Source: Flavobacterium potami
GTDB taxonomy: Bacteria; Bacteroidota; Bacteroidia; Flavobacteriales; Flavobacteriaceae
Assembly (NCBI RefSeq): GCF_020026915.1
Contig: NZ_JAINUY010000001.1
Location: forward strand, 1,178,001-1,242,000
DNA: 64,000 nucleotides
Direction: 5' to 3'
Position 1 is the first letter of the stretch. The number at the start of each line of letters is the position of its first letter. The notes below the pieces were generated by a model. The model was not told where the DNA came from, did no database searches, and was given only the letters and a program-made list of their open reading frames with translations. A program made the position numbers and the translations under genes. Below are positions 40,572-49,461 of the stretch, piece by piece.

Positions 40572-41636
40572 ATGTTAAAAATAGCCATTCTGGGACTTGG
40601 AGAAGGACGAAGCACAATGTCGGCGGCTTTGGAGAGTTCAAAATTAGAACTTGTAAAAGTGTGCGACAGAAACGAAGAAATCTGCAAACAGAGAGCAAAG
40701 GAATTCGATTTTCATTCGTACACAACCAATTACGATGATTTACTAAACGACGCATCAATTGATATTATCGCGATTTATACGCCAGATCATTTGCACGCAC
40801 AACACGTAAAACAAGCGTTATTAAGCGGAAAACACGTAGTTTGCACCAAACCGTTTATCGATGATCTTTCTGATGCTAAAGAGCTTTTAGAATTAAGCAA
40901 ATCAACAGGAAAAAAGGTTTTCATTGGACAAAGTTCGCGTTTCTTTGAACCAGCCAAAAGACAAAGAGCAGATTACGAAGCAGGATTAATTGGAGATTTA
41001 ATTACGATTGAAGCACAATATCATGCTGATCACAGATGGTTTTTAAAGAAAGAATGGTCTTTATTACAGTCATTTAAATGGTTGTATGGAGGGTTGAGTC
41101 ATCCTGTAGATTTCATTAGATGGTATCTTCCAAACATTCAAGAAGTAATGGGTTACGGAATGATCAGTGCGAACGGACAATCAGCAGGATTGAAAAATGA
41201 AGACACGATGCACTTTATTTTCAAAGCTACAGACGGAAGAATTGCTCGTGTAAGTGGTGTTTATACGTCACCAACTCAACCTGCGCAACGTGACAGCGGA
41301 ATGAGCACCATTTTAAGAGCAACAGAAGGAGCAAGTCAAGCCGATTATCATGAATTGCGTTATGCGGTTACCGATAAAACAGGCGAAGAAAAAGTGGTGA
41401 CTTGGGGCGACAGTACTTTAAAATATTATTTCCGTTTTGAAGGACAAAGTCATCATGGTGGAGAATATCAAAACTATTTAGAATACTTTGTAGACAGTAT
41501 CGAACAGAATTTCGAAGCGTATCCAAACATGGAAGAAGGAATTGGAACCGTAGCTTTATTACAAGCAATGGACAAATCGCTACAAACTGGAATGCCGGTT
41601 AAAATTGCTGATATTCTTAATGAATACGGACTATGA
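40572..41636 (+). CDS. Gfo/Idh/MocA-family oxidoreductase
   Basis: About 354 residues from the ATG at 40572; the upstream start at 40524 lies in the palindromic repeat and is not credible. Rossmann start MLKIAILGLGEGRSTMSAAL and catalytic TKPFIDD with Lys93-Pro94, then a C-terminal domain with HPVDFIRWYLP and HHGGEYQNYLEYFVDSI. The Rossmann motif GLGEGRS departs from GxGxxG. It would oxidise or epimerise a sugar or sugar acid in the cytoplasm. The ATGA at 41633-41636 overlaps the start of the symporter gene, so uptake and oxidation are coupled. It is only distantly like the other Gfo/Idh/MocA protein in this window. Confidence 0.85.
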   Translation: MLKIAILGLGEGRSTMSAALESSKLELVKVCDRNEEICKQRAKEFDFHSYTTNYDDLLNDASIDIIAIYTPDHLHAQHVKQALLSGKHVVCTKPFIDDLSDAKELLELSKSTGKKVFIGQSSRFFEPAKRQRADYEAGLIGDLITIEAQYHADHRWFLKKEWSLLQSFKWLYGGLSHPVDFIRWYLPNIQEVMGYGMISANGQSAGLKNEDTMHFIFKATDGRIARVSGVYTSPTQPAQRDSGMSTILRATEGASQADYHELRYAVTDKTGEEKVVTWGDSTLKYYFRFEGQSHHGGEYQNYLEYFVDSIEQNFEAYPNMEEGIGTVALLQAMDKSLQTGMPVKIADILNEYGL

Positions 41637-43213
41637 ACAGTATCTACGATAAATTAACGACACTTGATTTTGTAATTGTGGCTGGTTATTTGGTCGCATT
41701 ATTAATCATTGGTTATGTGGTAAGTGTCAAGCAGCGAAAGAAAGACGAAACCCTTTTTTTGGCCGGAAATTCATTAAACTGGTACAGCATCGGGTTTAAT
41801 ATGTGGGGAACCAATGTTGGTCCGTCGTCTTTATTGGCCTTCGCGAGTATTGGTTACGCAACCGGAATTGTAGCAGGAAATTTCGAATGGTACGCGTTTG
41901 TTTTTTTACTGCTTTTGGCGATGGTTTTTGCACCGCGTTATATTGCGAGTAAAGTAAGCACAATGCCCGAATATATGGGAAAACGTTACGGCGACAGTAC
42001 CCAAAACATTTTAGCTTGGTATGCTTTGGTAAAAATCTTGGTAAGCTGGTTGTCTTTAGGATTATTCAGCGGAGGCGTTTTAGTACGTCAGATTTTGGGA
42101 ATTCCGATGTGGCAGAGTGTTACCGTTTTAGTGATTTTTTCTGGAATTTTCACTTTTGCAGGAGGATTAAAAGCGATTGCTAAAGTCAACGTTTTTCAAA
42201 TGATTTTATTGATTGTAGTTTCATTAACGCTTTCGTATTTAGGATTACAGAAAGTGGGCGGAATCGAAGCTTTGGCAGCAAAAACGCCATCAAATTTTTG
42301 GAATTTAGTTCGCCCTTCAGATGATGCGAGTTACCCGTGGCCAGCTATTTTATTAGGATATCCTGTTGCTGCAGTTGCTTTTTTCTGTACAGATCAATCG
42401 ATGGTTCAGAGTGTTTTAGGAGCAAAAAACTTAGAACAGGGACAACTTGGCGTTAACTTTATTGGATGGCTGAAAGTGATGGCACTTCCGTTATTTATTT
42501 TACCTGGAATTTTGTGCTACGCTTTATATCCAGAATTAGGTAGCAACTCCGATTTAGCTTATATGACCATGGTTACAAACCTTTTCCCAAGCGGCATGAA
42601 CGGATTGGTAATCTGTGTAATGATTGCAGTTTTGGTAGGAACAATTGGTTCTTCATTGAATGCTTTGAGTACCGTTTTTACGAATGATATTTATGTAAAG
42701 AAAATCAACCCGACAGCTACTATTAACGATCAAATTAGAATTGGTCGTTTAACCATTGCTGCAGGTTGTGTATTTGCGATTTTGATTGCCGTTGCGATTG
42801 ACAATATCAAAGGGCAGAATTTATTCAACATCTTTCAGGCCGTTTTAGGTTTCTTGGCGCCTTCATTATCTGTCGTTTTCCTTTTGAGTGTTTTCTGGAA
42901 ACGCACTACTAAAAAAGCTGTTAATGCAACGCTTTCTTGGGGGTCTGCTTTTAGTTTGTTTGTTGGAGTTTTATATTTATGGATTTTCCCAGCTGATAAA
43001 TACCCAGTTTGGCCTCACTTTTTATTGATTTCGTTTTACATTTTTGCTGTGCTTTTAATTGGGGCAGTTATTATTTCTCTATTAGATAAAAATCCTGAAG
43101 TTAATGTTTCTGATGAAACGGATATTCCTAAGACTAGTAAGAAAGTAAAAGTATTATTTGGTTTATTAGGATTGACAATCTTTGTTTTATATCTAATTTT
43201 CAATTTCCATTAA
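41633..43213 (+). CDS. Sodium:solute symporter (SSS family)
   Basis: A 526-residue inner-membrane symporter with 13-14 helices. SSS features: FVIVAGYLVALLIIGYVVSVKQRKKDETLFLAGNSLNWYSIGF (helix 1 and following loop), FVFLLLLAMVFAPRYIASKVSTMPEYMGKRYG (about 82-112), VFTFAGGLKAI, FFCTDQSMVQSVLGAKNLEQGQ (about 249-270), the Na+-related IGSSLNALSTVFTNDIYVK (about 336-354), and a C-terminal Lys-rich cytosolic segment. The KDETLFLAG motif is standard for SGLT-like members. The partner gene upstream suggests it imports a pectin-derived monosaccharide or short acid such as galacturonate or rhamnose. Confidence 0.9.
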   Translation: MNSIYDKLTTLDFVIVAGYLVALLIIGYVVSVKQRKKDETLFLAGNSLNWYSIGFNMWGTNVGPSSLLAFASIGYATGIVAGNFEWYAFVFLLLLAMVFAPRYIASKVSTMPEYMGKRYGDSTQNILAWYALVKILVSWLSLGLFSGGVLVRQILGIPMWQSVTVLVIFSGIFTFAGGLKAIAKVNVFQMILLIVVSLTLSYLGLQKVGGIEALAAKTPSNFWNLVRPSDDASYPWPAILLGYPVAAVAFFCTDQSMVQSVLGAKNLEQGQLGVNFIGWLKVMALPLFILPGILCYALYPELGSNSDLAYMTMVTNLFPSGMNGLVICVMIAVLVGTIGSSLNALSTVFTNDIYVKKINPTATINDQIRIGRLTIAAGCVFAILIAVAIDNIKGQNLFNIFQAVLGFLAPSLSVVFLLSVFWKRTTKKAVNATLSWGSAFSLFVGVLYLWIFPADKYPVWPHFLLISFYIFAVLLIGAVIISLLDKNPEVNVSDETDIPKTSKKVKVLFGLLGLTIFVLYLIFNFH

Positions 43214-43360
43214 TATTAAAATTGCGAGATTAAAAAAGAAACTCTTTTTCGCAAAGAATCTAAAAATATAGCCAAAGGTTTCAACCTTTCGAAACGTTGC
43301 AGGATATATTACTTTTCAGTTAGAACCATTGTCCAATTTTTTAGGTAGGTTAAAAAAATA

Positions 43361-43397
43361 AAAAAGCGCTTTCTTCAGTTAGAAAGCGCTTTTTTTA
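43361..43397 (+). terminator. Rho-independent terminator of the symporter operon
   Basis: AAAAGCGCTTTCT pairs with AGAAAGCGCTTTT and runs into T residues. The 350-base gap 43214-43565 otherwise has only a half palindrome at 43268-43300. Confidence 0.88.
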
Positions 43398-43516
43398 TTT
43401 CATTCTAGAAGAAAAAAATGATTTATAATTGAGAATGAGACTAGATGATACTTTAAATAAGTAATCTTTTTATTACTTATTTGTTCTTGAAATGTATTTA
43501 TTTGTAGTTTTTATAT

Positions 43517-43524
43517 TACATTTG
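43517..43524 (+). promoter_or_regulatory. Putative -7 box TACATTTG
   Basis: TAnnTTTG match, 42 bases before the ATG at 43566. It supports that start over the ATG at 43542. Confidence 0.5.
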
Positions 43525-43565
43525 TATTGCTTTTTTAAACAATGTTTAACGATAAAAATGTAATT

Positions 43566-44477
43566 ATGTCAAAAAGTAATTTTTTAAGGATTTTAGTTTT
43601 CTTTCTTGTTGGTTTTAATACCATTACTGCTCAGAATCAAATTTATATTACAAAGGTTAGGAATTTAGATAACAGTGTAGAGTTTAAATACAATAAGGCA
43701 GTACAAGGCAATTATTTTGTAGAATTTAATATAGAAAATGTTTCTAATGTTAAAGATATAGCCTCAATCAAAAAAACGTACAATGTCAACTTGATTGGTG
43801 ATACGGGAACACTTTTTAAACTTTATCCAGACGATAAAGAAAAACCTATTAACTGTTCTTATAGCTATAGTTATACACGAGGACTTATAAAGCCTCAAAT
43901 AGATTATGCCGTTACGTATTTGCTTCCATTTAAAGAGAATAAAAACGTGACCATCTATGAATCTAATCGTTTTAATGTAAGATCAGATATTTGGAAAAAT
44001 TACGTTGTGTATTCTAAAACAAAAGATACAATTTGCGCGATGAGAAAAGGTGTTGTGGTTGATATTAAAAGAAATGCCCTTGATAATAAAGGAAGTATTG
44101 TTTTTAAAACCGAAATTATTGTTGATCATGCAGACGGTACCAATGCATCTTATGTCGGGATTGATGAAAAATCATTAGCTGTAAAAGTAAATGATGCTAT
44201 TTTACCTGGAACTTACCTGGGAGTGATGGATGATATATTGGACGAAGGAAAGAATCGCAATTTTAAATTTAATATTTATTATTTTTCTAATGAAGAAATA
44301 GACGGGGTAGATGGAGAAAAAAATGTCAAAATAATTGAAAAATCTGTTATGCCAGTTTTTTATACCTCAAATGGATATCAAAATTTAATGGCAGATCAAA
44401 ATTATACAGTAAAATATACTGATGAGATTTTGTTTAAGGAAATGACTCCAGAAGAGAAAACAAACTACAAGTCTTAA
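43566..44477 (+). CDS. Secreted M23 (LytM)-like protein with degenerate zinc site
   Basis: About 303 residues with a signal peptide ending TAQ (about residue 23). The C-terminal part has the layout of a peptidase M23 domain: VVYSKTKDTICAMRKGVVVDIK, then IIVDHADGTNASYVGIDEKSLAVKVNDAILPGTYLGVMD. In active M23 enzymes the first strand brings HxxxD and the core has GNGYxTxYAHLS with HxH. Here the region reads HADGTNASYVGI and the second His motif is absent, so it is probably a non-catalytic LytM protein, as in activators of amidases. Neighbours are unrelated. The N-terminal half (about 24-130) is unassigned beta-rich sequence. Confidence 0.65.
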   Translation: MSKSNFLRILVFFLVGFNTITAQNQIYITKVRNLDNSVEFKYNKAVQGNYFVEFNIENVSNVKDIASIKKTYNVNLIGDTGTLFKLYPDDKEKPINCSYSYSYTRGLIKPQIDYAVTYLLPFKENKNVTIYESNRFNVRSDIWKNYVVYSKTKDTICAMRKGVVVDIKRNALDNKGSIVFKTEIIVDHADGTNASYVGIDEKSLAVKVNDAILPGTYLGVMDDILDEGKNRNFKFNIYYFSNEEIDGVDGEKNVKIIEKSVMPVFYTSNGYQNLMADQNYTVKYTDEILFKEMTPEEKTNYKS

Positions 44478-44503
44478 ATTAGAAGGTTAATTGTTATAAA
44501 ATA

Positions 44504-44534
44504 AAAAATGCTCCAAATACTGGAGCATTTTTAT
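44504..44534. terminator. Bidirectional Rho-independent terminator
   Basis: AAAAATGCTCCA pairs with TGGAGCATTTTT between two convergent genes. Confidence 0.85.
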
Positions 44535-44551
44535 TTTATAGTTTCTTAAGT

Positions 44552-45763
44552 TTAAGAGGCTTTTTTTCTCCCTTCAATATTTGGTAAAAATCCAGTGATA
44601 ACTCCAATTAAAGGCAGGAATGCACAAATCTTAAATACATATTCTATACTCGTTGCATCGGCGATTTTTCCTAAAACAGCAGAACCTAATCCGCCCATTC
44701 CGAAGGCAAATCCGAAGAAAAGACCTGCTACTAAACCAACTTTTCCAGGCATTAATTCGGTTGCATAAACCAAGATGGCTGAGAAAGCAGAAGAAAGAAT
44801 CAATCCGATGATTACAGATAAAGTTCCAACCCAGAATAAAGAAACGTAAGGTAGCATTAAAGTAAATGGAGCAACGCCAAGAATAGAAATCCATATTACA
44901 TATTTTCTTCCGAAATAATCTCCAATTGGACCTCCGATTAAAGTTCCAGCGGCCACAGCTCCAGAAAACAAGAACAAATAGATTTGAGATTGTTGAACTG
45001 AAATATGGAATTTATCAATCAAAAAGAAAGTATAATAACTTGTAATACTGCTCATGTAGAAGAATTTAGAGAAAATCAAAATCAATAAAACAACTAAAGA
45101 AACAATAACTCTGTTTTTAGACAAATGATGCGTTTCAACTTTATACGCCGATTTATTAGCGTTTCTTTCAGACATATGATCGGTGTACCAAATTGCAATT
45201 TTATACAAAGCAAAAATTCCAACCAAAGCGATAATACAAAACCAAGCCACATAACTTTGTCCGTGTGGGATGATGATAAAAGCTGCTAATAAAGGTCCGA
45301 TAGCACTTCCCGCATTTCCTCCTAATTGAAAAATAGACTGCGCCAATCCTTTTTTACCACCCGAAGCCAAATGCGCTACACGTGAAGATTCTGGGTGAAA
45401 AATCGAAGATCCAATTCCGATCAAGCTTACAGACATTAATAAGAAAACAAAGTTTGTCGCAATCGAAACCAAGAATAATCCAATCATTGTGAAACACATT
45501 CCGATTATAAGCGAATAAGGTTTAGAATTTTTATCAGTATACATTCCAACAAACGGCTGAAGGATTGAAGCAACGATTTGATAGGTGAAAGTGATAATTC
45601 CGATTTGCGTAAAACTTAGCCCAAAATTATCTTTAATTAAAGGATAAATTGACGGAACAATCGCTTGTAAAAGGTCATTGATTAAATGCGAAAAGCTGAT
45701 TATAAAAAGTATCGAATACGTGGTTTTTTTAATTACTTCTGGTTGTGCTTTAACGGTTTCCAT
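44552..45763 (-). CDS. MFS transporter of the fosmidomycin-resistance (Fsr) type
   Basis: A 403-residue, 12-helix MFS transporter. It opens SILFIISFSHLINDLLQAIVPSIYPLIKDNFGLSFTQIGIITFTYQI, and carries SIFHPESSRVAHLASGGKKGLAQSIFQLGGNAGSAIGPLL (about 124-163), which are signature stretches of Fsr: the HPES motif and the GGNAGSAIGPL helix. Fsr exports fosmidomycin and related phosphonates in E. coli; substrates in this branch are unproven. It is divergent from an AraC-type regulator (100-base gap), a frequent pump-regulator pair. Confidence 0.9.
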   Translation of the reverse strand: METVKAQPEVIKKTTYSILFIISFSHLINDLLQAIVPSIYPLIKDNFGLSFTQIGIITFTYQIVASILQPFVGMYTDKNSKPYSLIIGMCFTMIGLFLVSIATNFVFLLMSVSLIGIGSSIFHPESSRVAHLASGGKKGLAQSIFQLGGNAGSAIGPLLAAFIIIPHGQSYVAWFCIIALVGIFALYKIAIWYTDHMSERNANKSAYKVETHHLSKNRVIVSLVVLLILIFSKFFYMSSITSYYTFFLIDKFHISVQQSQIYLFLFSGAVAAGTLIGGPIGDYFGRKYVIWISILGVAPFTLMLPYVSLFWVGTLSVIIGLILSSAFSAILVYATELMPGKVGLVAGLFFGFAFGMGGLGSAVLGKIADATSIEYVFKICAFLPLIGVITGFLPNIEGRKKAS

Positions 45764-45851
45764 GAGTTGTATTTAGGTTAATGGTAATTCTAAAAATAAC
45801 AGCTGTATTATTTTTTTACAAAATTGAAATAAATTAGAATGTCAAAATTGC

Positions 45852-45859
45852 TATATTTG
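45852..45859 (+). promoter_or_regulatory. Putative -7 box TATATTTG
   Basis: Lies 4 bases before the first ATG (45864) of the AraC gene. If it is the true -7, transcription starts near 45866 and the second ATG (45891) is the start of translation. Confidence 0.4.
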
Positions 45860-45863
45860 GACA

Positions 45864-46682
45864 ATGAATAGTCAATATCGGACATATAGAATGGCAACGG
45901 ATTTTGGATATCGAGTAGATTCCTCAATCCCAGTTATTGGTTATACCGAAATGGTAACCAACGAAGAGTGTATTTCGCATTCGCATCCAAGGGCGCAATT
46001 AATTTATGCGACACGTGGCGTTATGAATGTTGTGGTAGGAAATAATATTTGGGTTGTGAATCCGCTTCAGGGTTTGTGGCTTCCGAGTGGAGTAGAGCAT
46101 CAGGTTACTTTTCAGAAAGACGTAAACTATTACAGCGTTTTTATTGATCCTTCTGCAATTGTAGGATTGCCAGAGAAGAGTTTTTCATTTGATATTCCGA
46201 TGTTTTTGAAGCAATTGGTTTTTAAAATTATTTCGTTCGGAACAAGTGGAAATTTAACAGAATCACAGTTAAGAATCATTTATGTCTTTTTGGACGAACT
46301 GGCTTTAATAATGCCAAGTGCCACTTTTTTACCAACAACAAACGATGAAAGATTGCAGAAAGTTGTAGAACTTTTAATGAGTGATGTTTCAAGCAAACAA
46401 ACCATTGATTATTATGCCGAACTTTCTTTTATGAGCAGTAGAACTTTATCACGCTTATTCATCAAAGAATTAGGAATGAATTTCAGCGACTGGCGTACCC
46501 GAATGAAATTATTGGAAGCCATTAAAAGATTAGGAGAAAAACAATCTATAAAAGAAATCGCTTTAGATTTAGGTTACGAAACAGCTAGCGCTTTTATTTA
46601 TATGTTCAAAAAGCATTTAGGCACAACACCTTCTAATTATATTTTAGAAGATGAGAATGAGTCCGAGAAACTGATTGCTTAG
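45864..46682 (+). CDS. AraC-family transcriptional regulator
   Basis: A 272-residue regulator with an N-terminal cupin-like domain (HSHPRAQLIYATRGVMNVVVGNNIWVVNPLQGLWLPSGVEHQV, about 38-80) and a C-terminal double helix-turn-helix (about 170-265; SFMSSRTLSRLFIKELGMNFSDWRTRMKL and SIKEIALDLGYETASAFIYMFKKHLGTTPSNY). The HxHxx-Q pattern in the cupin suggests a small ligand. It faces the divergent Fsr-like pump gene and most simply controls it. Two starts are possible (45864 or 45891); the shorter one loses nine residues outside the domain. Confidence 0.9.
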   Translation: MNSQYRTYRMATDFGYRVDSSIPVIGYTEMVTNEECISHSHPRAQLIYATRGVMNVVVGNNIWVVNPLQGLWLPSGVEHQVTFQKDVNYYSVFIDPSAIVGLPEKSFSFDIPMFLKQLVFKIISFGTSGNLTESQLRIIYVFLDELALIMPSATFLPTTNDERLQKVVELLMSDVSSKQTIDYYAELSFMSSRTLSRLFIKELGMNFSDWRTRMKLLEAIKRLGEKQSIKEIALDLGYETASAFIYMFKKHLGTTPSNYILEDENESEKLIA

Positions 46683-46698
46683 ATTATAGGCATGTAAT

Positions 46699-46962
46699 AG
46701 ACGCTGATTAAACGGATTTACTTCGTAAAAACGCGGATTGACACGGATTTTTTATTTTTTTAAACACATAGAGACATAGATTTTTATCTGCTTAAAGAAA
46801 TATAGATGATTGAAAATGACTAGTCATTAACACATAGCTATGTGTGTTTAAATAAGTGAAACGCCTTTTTTACGTATAGAAAGACTATGTTTCTATGTGT
46901 TAAAAATAAAATCTGTGTTCATCCGCGTCTTCGCAAAAGCGAATCCGTTTCATCCGCGTCTC
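46699..46962. repeat. Large nested inverted repeat in a 440-base gap
   Basis: The outer left end AGACGCTGATTAAACGGATT pairs loosely with the right end (AATCCGTTTCATCCGCGTCT). An inner pair (AAACACATAGAGACATAG with CTATGTTTCTATGTGTT) brackets a core shared with 32314-32393. No gene is seen in 46683-47125. Confidence 0.7.
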
Positions 46963-47060
46963 ATAAAAATTCTAACATCATTTTTTTTAATACTAAAAAA
47001 GTGATAACTCGTAATTTTTCCCTTAAAAAATTATGAAAGAATAGTATTTTTTATGAAATT

Positions 47061-47093
47061 ACAGGATAGTGCAGGGTGTAAAATGTAATTACA
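47061..47093 (+). promoter_or_regulatory. CAGG direct repeat and TGTAATTACA palindrome upstream of the GH78 gene
   Basis: ACAGG at 47061-47065 and GCAGG at 47071-47075 repeat with a 10-base period as at 37743. A 10-base palindrome TGTAATTACA follows at 47084-47093, 33 bases before the start at 47126. Confidence 0.4.
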
Positions 47094-47125
47094 ACACTTA
47101 TCTTTAGTCCCAAAATAAACTTACT

Positions 47126-49312
47126 ATGCTAAACCGCTTTTCCAACTTTAAACTTTTACTTCTTTTTTTTACTCTTTTTTCTTGCTCCGTACTATTTGCT
47201 CAGGAAAAATCAAAAGAAGCGACATGGATCTGGTATCCAGGCGATTTCGAAGTTTGGTTAAGCAATAAAATGCAGGTAAGACGTACAGAACGCGAAGCAG
47301 TTTTTCCTCCGCTTTGGCAATATTATAGTCCGTATGCTTTGGTCACTTTTCAAACCGAAGTTGATATTCCAAAACCAGATCAGGTTAAAATTTTCTCAGA
47401 AGGACCTTTTCAATTACTTTTAGATGGGGTTCAAATTTACGGACAGCCAAAATCAATCACAATTCCTGCCGGAAAACATAAAATCTCTTTTAAAGTTTAC
47501 AATCAGGAAGTATTGCCGGCTATTTATATTTCGGGTCAATACGTGAAATCGGATGCTTCTTGGAAAGTAACTAACGAAGATAAACTTTGGATTGACGAAG
47601 CCGGAAAAGCACAGCAATCTGGTACGCCGTGGGTTCCTGTTGGTTCTTGGAATTTTGATTCAGCAGAAAATAAACCTTCTGAATTTAAATTAACAACAAA
47701 ACCTTTAAGTGCTAAGAAAACAGAAAAAATAACGGGTGGTGAATTAGTAGATTTCGGAAAAGAAACTTTTGGTTACATCAAAATTCACGGTTTAAAAGGA
47801 AAAGGTAAAGTTGCACTTTATTACGGAGAATCTCGTGAGGAAGCTTTGGATTCTGCTAAATGCGAAACTTTAGATCATTTATCTTTTGATGGAAAACAAT
47901 CTGAAACTTATACACACGACGGTTCAAAAGCATTTCGCTATGTTCAAGTACAAGCAGATGCTGGGGTGAAATACGATTCGATTTCGATGCTTTATGAATA
48001 TTTACCATTAGATTATCGTGGTTCATTCAAATCTTCAGATCAATTATTGAATAAAATTTGGGATGTGTCGGCTTACACGATGCATTTAACTTCTCGCGAA
48101 TTTTTTATTGACGGAATCAAACGCGACCGTTGGGTTTGGTCTGGTGATGCCTATCAAAGTTATTTAATGAATTATTATTTATTCTTTGATTCGCCTTCTG
48201 TAGAACGAACAATGTCAGCGCTTCGCGGAAAAGATCCTGTAACGGCTCACGTCAATATTATTATGGATTATTCACTATATTGGTTTGTAGGTGTTTACGA
48301 TTATTACTTACACACAGGCGATACGAAATTCATCAAAACCTATTATCCAAGAATGAAATCATTGATGGATTTCTGTTTAGAAAGAAGAAACAAAAACGGA
48401 TTCCTGGAGCCATTAGAAGGCGACTGGGTTTTCATTGATTGGGCTGACGGATTACCAAAAACAGGCGAGGTTAGTTTTGAACAAATGCTTTTGGCAAGAA
48501 GTTTAGAAGCTATGGCGGTAAGTGCTGAAATCGCTGGTAAAAATGAAGACCAAAAAGAATATCAAAAATTAGCAGCCGATTTAAAAACTAGCTTATTTGA
48601 TGTTTTTTGGGACAAGAAAGAAAACGTAATGAAACACCAACGTATCGACGGAAAAATGCAAAATATTGTAACCAGATACGCTAATATGTTCGGTATTTTC
48701 TTCAATTATTTTACGGAAGAACAAAAACAAAGTGTAAAAAATAAAGTGTTGTTGAATAAAGATGTTCTTCAAATTACAACGCCATATATGCGTTTTTACG
48801 AACTGGAAGCGTTATGTGCAATGGACGAACAAAAATTTGTTTTAAATGAAATTCGTGATTATTGGGGCGGCATGTTAAATCTTGGTGCAACATCTTTCTG
48901 GGAAAAATACGATCCAAAACAAAGCGGAAAAGACCATTTAGAAATGTACGGTCGCCCTTACGGGAAAAGTCTTTGCCACGCTTGGGGAGCAAGTCCGATT
49001 TATTTATTAGGAAAATATTATTTAGGTGTAAAACCAACCGCTCCAGGTTATTCAGAATATGAAATCAAACCAAATTTAGGAGGTTTGAAATGGATGGAAG
49101 GAAAAGTGCCAACACCAAACGGAGAAGTTGCTGTGTATTGCAGTACCAAAGAAATTAAAGTAAAAGCTGGAGAAGGAGAAGGAAAATTAATTTTCAAAAG
49201 CGCAAGCAAACCAAAAACAAACTCTGGAACAATTACAGAATTAGCAAAAGATAAATATCAGTTGATTGTAAAACCGAATGTGGAGTATGTTGTGAGTTAT
49301 AAAGCGATTTAA
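47126..49312 (+). CDS. Alpha-L-rhamnosidase, glycoside hydrolase family 78
   Basis: A 728-residue secreted enzyme (signal peptide to about residue 25, VLFAQ). N-terminal beta-sandwich domains (about 30-290) carry ISLxYGE-like ALYYGESREEAL. The (alpha/alpha)6 barrel begins about 300 with LLNKIWDVSAYTMHLTSREFFIDGIKRDRWVWSGDAYQSYL; Asp329, Asp334 and Asp341 lie here. Many GH78 enzymes have a Glu general acid in a DxRxE segment; here RDR (333-335) takes that place. LEGDWVFIDWADG (about 431-443) and FWEKYDP follow, then HAWGASPIYLLGKYYLGV and a C-terminal beta domain. It removes terminal alpha-L-rhamnose from pectin or other glycans. First gene after the AraC regulator on this strand. Confidence 0.87.
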   Translation: MLNRFSNFKLLLLFFTLFSCSVLFAQEKSKEATWIWYPGDFEVWLSNKMQVRRTEREAVFPPLWQYYSPYALVTFQTEVDIPKPDQVKIFSEGPFQLLLDGVQIYGQPKSITIPAGKHKISFKVYNQEVLPAIYISGQYVKSDASWKVTNEDKLWIDEAGKAQQSGTPWVPVGSWNFDSAENKPSEFKLTTKPLSAKKTEKITGGELVDFGKETFGYIKIHGLKGKGKVALYYGESREEALDSAKCETLDHLSFDGKQSETYTHDGSKAFRYVQVQADAGVKYDSISMLYEYLPLDYRGSFKSSDQLLNKIWDVSAYTMHLTSREFFIDGIKRDRWVWSGDAYQSYLMNYYLFFDSPSVERTMSALRGKDPVTAHVNIIMDYSLYWFVGVYDYYLHTGDTKFIKTYYPRMKSLMDFCLERRNKNGFLEPLEGDWVFIDWADGLPKTGEVSFEQMLLARSLEAMAVSAEIAGKNEDQKEYQKLAADLKTSLFDVFWDKKENVMKHQRIDGKMQNIVTRYANMFGIFFNYFTEEQKQSVKNKVLLNKDVLQITTPYMRFYELEALCAMDEQKFVLNEIRDYWGGMLNLGATSFWEKYDPKQSGKDHLEMYGRPYGKSLCHAWGASPIYLLGKYYLGVKPTAPGYSEYEIKPNLGGLKWMEGKVPTPNGEVAVYCSTKEIKVKAGEGEGKLIFKSASKPKTNSGTITELAKDKYQLIVKPNVEYVVSYKAI

Positions 49313-49350
49313 AGTTCTTAGTAATTAGCTCATAGTTATCCGCACAGTTT

Positions 49351-49435
49351 GTCATTGCGAGGAACGAAGCAACCTCACTAATGATTACGCAAAGTTTGAT
49401 ATAGCAAATGTGATTGCTTCGTTCCTCGCAATGAC
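49351..49435. repeat. Dispersed palindromic repeat (GTCATTGCGAGG variant)
   Basis: GTCATTGCGAGGAACGAAGC pairs with GCTTCGTTCCTCGCAATGAC, with a 30-base interior. It fills the gap between the GH78 and GH43-like genes. Confidence 0.87.
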
Positions 49436-49461
49436 GTAAAAATTCAAAAAAATAAAAACCA

